In this document: positions 59,401 through 64,000 of the stretch, piece after piece | Layout of the letters: every line of letters starts with the position of its first letter | Position numbering within the stretch: position 1 is the first letter of the stretch | NCBI GenBank assembly: GCA_032718475.1 | Contig: JAUCBJ010002619.1 | Location: 1 to 64,000, forward strand | DNA from: Nemertoderma westbladi | Lineage: Eukaryota > Xenacoelomorpha > Nemertodermatida > Nemertodermatidae | Direction: 5' to 3' | DNA: 64,000 bases | Notes under the pieces: generated by a model | The model's database searches: none | What the model was told of the DNA's origin: nothing | Seen by the model: only the letters and a program-made list of their open reading frames with translations | Program-made: the position numbers and the translations under genes

Positions 59401-62400
59401 TCAGTGGGTTTACTTTACTTACCAGTTGGGTTCAGTGGGTTTACTTTACTTACCAGTTGGGTTCAGTGGGTTTACTTTACTTACCAGTTGGGTTCAGTGG
59501 GTTAACTTTACTTACCAGTTGGGTTCAGTGGGTTAACTTTACTTACCAGTTGGGTTCAGTGGGTATACTATACTTACCAGTTGGGTTCAGTGGTTTAACT
59601 TTACTTACCAGTTGGGTTCAGTGGGTTAACTTTACTTACCAGTTGGGTTCAGTGGGTTTACTTTACCCACCAGTTGGGTTCAGTGGGTTAACTTTACTTA
59701 CCAGTTGGGTTCAGTGGGTTAACAACTTTACTTACCAGTTGGGTTCAGTGGGTTTACTTTACTTACCAGATGGGTTCAGTGGGTTTACTTTACTTACCAG
59801 TTGGGTTCAGTGGGTTAACTTTACTTACCAGTTGGGTTCAGTGGGTTTACTTTACTTACCAGTTGGGTTCAGTGGGTTAACTTTACTTACCAGTTGGGTT
59901 CAGTGGGTTAACTTTACTTACCAGTTGGGTTCAGTGGGTATACTATACTTACCAGTTGGGTTCAGTGGGTTAACTTTACTTACCAGTTGGGTTCAGTGGG
60001 TTAACTTTACTAACCAGTTGGGTTCAGGGGGTTTACTTTACTTACCACAGTTGGGTTCAGTGGGTTAACTTTACTTACCAGTTTGGTTCAGTGGGTCAAC
60101 TTTACTTACCAGTTGGGTTCAGTGGTTTAATTTTACTTATCAGTTGGGTTCAGTGTTCAGTGGGTTAACTTTACTTACCAGTTGGGTTCAGTGGTTAACT
60201 TTACTTACCACCAGTTGGGTTCAGTGGGTTTACTTTACTTACCAGTTGGGTTCAGTGGGTTTACTTTACTTACCAGTTGGGTTCAGTGGGTTTACTTTAC
60301 TTACCAGTTGGGTTCAGTGTTCAGTGGGTTAACTTTACTTACCAGTTGGGTTCAGTGGGTTAACTTTACTTACCAGAGTGCGTTTACTTTACTTACCAGT
60401 TGGGTTCAGTGTTCAGTGGGTTAACTTTACTTACCAGTTGGGTTTAGTGGGTTTACTTTACCCACCAGTTGGGTTCAGTGGGTTAACTTTACTTACCAGT
60501 TGGGTTCAGTGGGTTAACAACTTTACTTACCAGTTGGGTTCAGTGGGTTTACTTTACTTACCAGATGGGTTCAGTGGGATTACTTTACTTACCAGTTGGG
60601 TTCAGTGGGTTTACTTTACTTACCAGTTGGGTTCAGTGGGCTAACTTTACTTACCAGTTGGGTTCAGTGGGTTTACTTTACTTACCAGTTGGGTTCAGTG
60701 GGTTAACTTTACTTACCAGTTGGGTTCAGTGGGTTAACTTTACTTACCAGTTGGGTTCAGGGGGTTTACTTTACTTACCAGATGGGTTCAGTGGGTTTAC
60801 TTTACTTACCAGTTGGGTTCAGTGGGTTTACTTTACTTACCAGTTGGGTTCAGTGGGTTTACTTACTTACCAGTTGGGTTCAGTGGGTTTACTTTACTTA
60901 CCAGATGGGTTCAGTGGGTTTACTTTACTTACCAGTTGGGTTCAGTGGGTTTACTTTACTTACCAGTTGGGTTCAGTGGGTTTACTTTACTTACCAGTTT
61001 GGTTCAGTGGGTTTACTTTACTTACCAGTTGGGTTCAGTGGGTTTACTTTACTTACCAGTTGGGTTCAGTGGGTTAACTTTACTTACCAGTTGGGTTCAG
61101 TGGGTTAACTTTACTTACCAGAGTGCGTTTACTTTACTTACCAGTTGGGTTCAGTGGGTTAACTTTACTTACCAGTTGGGTTTAGTGGGTTTACTTTACC
61201 CACCAGTTGGGTTCAGTGGGTTAACTTTACTTACCAGTTGGGTTCAGTGGGTTAACAACTTTACTTACCAGTTGGGTTCAGTGGGTTTACTTTACTTACC
61301 AGTTGGGTTCAGTGGGTTTACTTTACTTACCAGTTGGGTTCAGTGGGCTAACTTTACTTACCAGTTGGGTTCAGTGGGTTTACTTTACTTACCAGTTGGG
61401 TTCAGTGGGTTAACTTTACTTACCAGTTGGGTTCAGTGGGTTAACTTTACTTACCAGTTGGGTTCAGGGGGTTTACTTTACTTACCAGATGGGTTCAGTG
61501 GGTTTACTTTACTTACCAGTTGGGTTCAGTGGGTTAACTTTACTTACCAGATGGGTTCAGTGGGTTTACTTTACTTACCAGTTGGGTTCAGTGGGTTAAC
61601 TTTACTTACCAGTTGGGTTCAGTGGGTTTACTTTACTTACCAGTTGGGTTCAGTGGGTTAACTTTACTTACCAGTTGGGTTCAGTGGGTTTACTTTACTT
61701 ACCAGTTGGGTTCAGTGGGTTAACTTTACTTACCAGATGGGTTCAGTGGGTTTACTTTACTTACCAGTTGGGTTCAGTGGGTTAACTTTACTTACCAGAT
61801 GGGTTCAGTGGGTTTACTTTACTTACCAGTTGGGTTCAGTGGGTTAACTTTACTTACCAGTTGGGTTCAGTGGGTTTACTTTACTTACCAGTTGGGTTCA
61901 GTGGGTTAACTTTACTTACCAGTTGGGTTCAGTGGGTTAACTTTACTTACCAGTTGGGTTCAGTGGGTTTACTTTACTTACCAGATGGGTTCAGTGGGTT
62001 TACTTTACTTACCAGTTGGGTTCAGTGGGTTTACTTTACTTACCAGATGGGTTCAGTGGGTTTACTTTACTTACCAGTTGGGTTCAGTGGGTTAACTTTA
62101 CTTACCAGTTGGGTTCAGTGGGTTTACTTTACTTACCAGATGGGTTCAGTGGGTTTACTTTACTTACCAGTTGGGTTCAGTGGGTTTACTTTACTTACCA
62201 GTTTGGTTCGGTGGGTTAACTTTACTTACCAGTTGGGTTCAGTGGGTTAACTTTACTTACCAGTTAGTTGGGTTCAGTGGGTTAACTTTACTTACCAGTT
62301 GGGTTCAGTGGGTTAACTTTACTTACCAGTTTGGTTCGGTGGGTTAACTTTACATACCAGTTGGGTTCAGTGGGTTAACTTTACTTACCAGTTGGGTTCG

Positions 62401-62822
62401 GTGGGTTAACTTTACTTACCAGTTGGGTTCAGTGGGTTAACTTTACTTACCAGTTGGGTTCAGTGGGTTAACTTTACTTAAAAGTTGGTTTCAGTTGGTT
62501 TACTTTACCCACCAGTTGGGTTCAGTGGGTTTACTTTACTTACCAGATGGGTTCAGTGGGTTTACTTTACTTACCAGTTGGGTTCAGTGGGTTAACTTTA
62601 CTTACCAGTTGGTTTCAGTTGGTTTACTTTACCCACCAGTTGGGTTCAGTGGGTTAACTTTACTTACCAGTTGGGTTCAGTGGGTTTACTTTACTTACCA
62701 GTTGGGTTCAGTGGGTTTACTTTACTTACCAGTTGGGTTCAGTGGGTTTACTTTACTTACCAGTTGGGTTCAGTGGGTTTACTTTACTTACCAGTTGGGT
62801 TCGGTGGGTTAACTTTACATAC
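56485..62822. repeat. 31-bp satellite, block 3, reaching the splice donor
   Basis: About 205 monomers with the same variants as blocks 1 and 2. Near the exon (62330-62820) more units carry GTTCGGTGGG or CTTTACATACC, the expected decay at an array edge. The last unit overlaps the coding exon. Confidence 0.97.
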
Positions 62823-62825
62823 CAG
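62817..62825 (-). promoter_or_regulatory. 5' splice site of the ANKRD13 exon (ACTG|GTATGT)
   Basis: It gives a phase-1 exon end that matches the phase of the acceptor at 42001 and extends the protein to NPLNPT, matching the Asn-Pro-Thr seen in animal ANKRD13 proteins before (A)IxPxxYF. The alternative donor CAC|GTAAAT (62844) is phase 0 and would not fit that acceptor. The first in-frame codons past the site are GGT ATG TAA, so missing this donor adds a stop. Confidence 0.75.
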
Positions 62826-63264
62826 TTGGGTTCAGTGGATTTACGTGGGTCTCCACGTTATCTTCCACCTCTTCCATTCCAATCTCCCTCGACTCCGCGA
62901 CGCTACTAAGAATCCCGCCCAACGGAATCGCGTTGCGTAGCGACCGCTCCTGCTCCTTGGCCCTATCTTTATCCTCCTTAGACAGGTGCTCGGTGCGAGT
63001 CTTAGTGAATATATCCACGTTGTCTGCCGCGAATACCTTGGACTCGTAACCGTTTACAGACTCGCTGCGATCTGTTCTCCACCCCCAGATCCCGGACTTA
63101 CATCGCTGGAAGGTGATGGAGTCGGTATCGAGACTGGTGCAGAGAAGCGGGGAGGTTAGTTTCTCTGTGACGTCACACTGACGGGGTCTGAAAGAATCCC
63201 GTTGGAGGTCCGACGCTCTGATCTCCATGCGTTCCAGGTAAACGCAGTTGTGATCGTGGTCAAT
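62823..63264 (-). CDS. ANKRD13: ANKRD13-family protein, internal exon
   Basis: 442 bases, phase 0 in (acceptor TTACTTCGCAG|ATTGAC), phase 1 out. It encodes IDHDHNCVYLERMEIRASDL..., then LTSPLL.TSLDTDSITFQRCKSGIWGWRTD, VNGYESKVF.A.NV.I.TKTRTEHLS and LGGILSSVAE. This order is the GPCR-chaperone-like domain of ANKRD13 proteins upstream of DIGRP. The last seven codons (from GTA AAT) lie inside a satellite-like unit. The ATG at 63228 is internal, not a start. Confidence 0.9.
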
Positions 63265-63931
63265 CTGCGAAGTAATTACCGGTAAGTGGGGAGGGGGGGG
63301 GGGGGGAGTTGCTATTGGATGTCCATCGAGATATATTGTACTAAAAACTTCACATGGATGAAATCCACGTTATTATAAGTGAAAAAAGTAGATTAATCCT
63401 TTGAATTATTATTTAAGATACGCGGCACTTAACATACCGCGTAACGGTATAGATTGAGTGCCATAGTTGATTTATATAACTTCTATCACTTCCATCATGA
63501 AGTTTAATATAAAACAATCAAACCTTATTATGTTTATGTCCCACACTGTGGCCAGCCTGTTATCTGTTCCTCCCTGTTACATCAAGGGACGAGCATAACG
63601 AATATGCAAAACATGATGGAATACTTCGTCACACAGTGTAGGTACTCTCTACTTTGTACACAGTTTTATATTGAGAGAAGTGTGTCTGTTGTTTTGTAAG
63701 ACATGTAGTTGGTGTCAGTGAATAATATTTAAAAGTATTTGTGGGGGGGGGGGGGGGGGGGCAATTATACTCAATAGTTTACAGATAGGGGGCCGTCCAG
63801 ATTTTGCGTAATTATTATGGATTCTTATGGATTAGCATTGGGGGAATATCTGAGCCTCAGAAAATCGTTTTGCTAACGCTAATTATACATTATATTGATA
63901 CAATAATGTAAATTAATATTTATAAATTAAC
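63265..63931 (-). other. 667-bp intron of the ANKRD13-like gene
   Basis: Donor GAG|GTTAAT at 63931, acceptor CGCAG at 63265. It contains G runs at 63293-63306 (14) and 63743-63761 (19) and otherwise nothing recognisable. Confidence 0.8.
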
Positions 63932-64000
63932 CTCTAGAAGTTGGGCCCTTTGGGCGTCACCTTGAAACACGTAGCTACGCCAACCTCGTTGCCACGAACG
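63932..64000 (-). CDS. ANKRD13: ANKRD13-family protein, upstream exon (cut by window edge)
   Basis: The last 23 codons of an exon, encoding RG.RSYVFQGDAQRAQLLE, in frame with the next exon (LLE-IDHDHN). It matches the RG.RSFIFKG...ELME-V.HDD block of the family. The N-terminal ankyrin repeats should lie beyond 64000. Confidence 0.85.

Larger units (their letters stand above)
42001..62822 (-). other. 20.8 kb intron of the ANKRD13-like gene, made of 31-bp satellite plus two insertions
   Basis: Donor ACTG|GTATGT at 62822, phase 1; acceptor TTCAG|GTATCC at 42001. The spliced codon is G|GT (Gly), giving NPLNPT-GIPPEVYF across the junction. The intron holds about 16.5 kb of satellite, a hAT-like insertion, a LINE insertion, a 260-bp hAT-like end fragment and only about 120 bp of other sequence next to the acceptor. 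Confidence 0.82.

Noticed and set aside
42487..62812. Dozens of long plus-strand open frames (up to about 296 codons) of a GSVGLLYLPVGFSG-type repeat peptide
   Set aside because: The 31-bp monomer lacks stops in the plus frames, so any long array is open. Frames break wherever a 28- or 34-bp unit occurs, and the array is intronic and antisense to the gene.
62839..62846. CAC|GTAAAT as the ANKRD13 donor
   Set aside because: It is phase 0 while the best-aligned acceptor (42001) needs phase 1, and it would drop the conserved NPT. The alternative acceptor before GTTTACTTC would restore phase but lose the IPPE residues and has a poorer tract.

Overview
The window is nuclear DNA of an animal, most likely a marine invertebrate; the phylum cannot be fixed from the sequence. 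It has spliced animal genes, non-LTR and tyrosine-recombinase retrotransposons, hAT-like and TTAA-target DNA transposons, a tRNA-related repeat and about 37 kb of short-period satellite. There is no bacterial operon, rRNA gene, functional tRNA gene or CRISPR array.

Two host genes can be assembled, both on the minus strand. (1) An ANKRD13-family gene (ubiquitin-binding endocytic adaptor) enters from the right edge. Its exons are 64000-63932, 63264-62823 and 42000-40757. The intron between the last two is 20.8 kb and consists almost wholly of a 31-bp satellite, with an inserted hAT-like element (48918-51061) and an inserted 5'-truncated RLE-type LINE (54695-56484). (2) A GT31-family (beta-1,3-galactosyltransferase-like) gene has exon 1 at 27282-26821 and exon 2 at 6211-5999. 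Its 20.6 kb intron is filled by an unrelated 29-bp satellite (about 6478-26794). Its C-terminal exons are not visible and probably lie beyond the left edge.

Between the genes sits a nearly complete split-direct-repeat (Ngaro/PAT-like) tyrosine-recombinase retrotransposon (28859-36821, minus strand). It has the A1 - ORFs - B1 - A2 - B2 layout and is interrupted by a LINE between reverse transcriptase and RNase H. A 63-bp minisatellite (37.7-38.5 kb) and a decayed LINE copy (39.05-39.99 kb) follow. The left 5.4 kb, inside the next GT31 intron, is the right part of another hAT-like element. That copy carries a 2.6 kb TTAA-flanked element which itself holds a 154-bp tandem array; a related copy near 50.76 kb preserves the empty site.

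The most unusual observation is at the ANKRD13 donor. The 31-bp satellite monomer, read on the gene's strand, is a copy of the exon-intron junction: the last coding bases (CCACTGAACCCAACTG, encoding the end of a conserved Asn-Pro-Thr stretch) followed by a consensus donor GTAAGTAAA. The array starts inside the coding exon, so roughly 530 tandem copies of an exon end plus 5' splice site follow the real one. The 29-bp satellite of the neighbouring gene also begins within about 30 bp of a donor and also carries a GTAAG motif in every unit on the transcribed strand. The window therefore shows two unrelated 20-kb intronic satellites, each starting at a 5' splice site, one of them visibly born from it.
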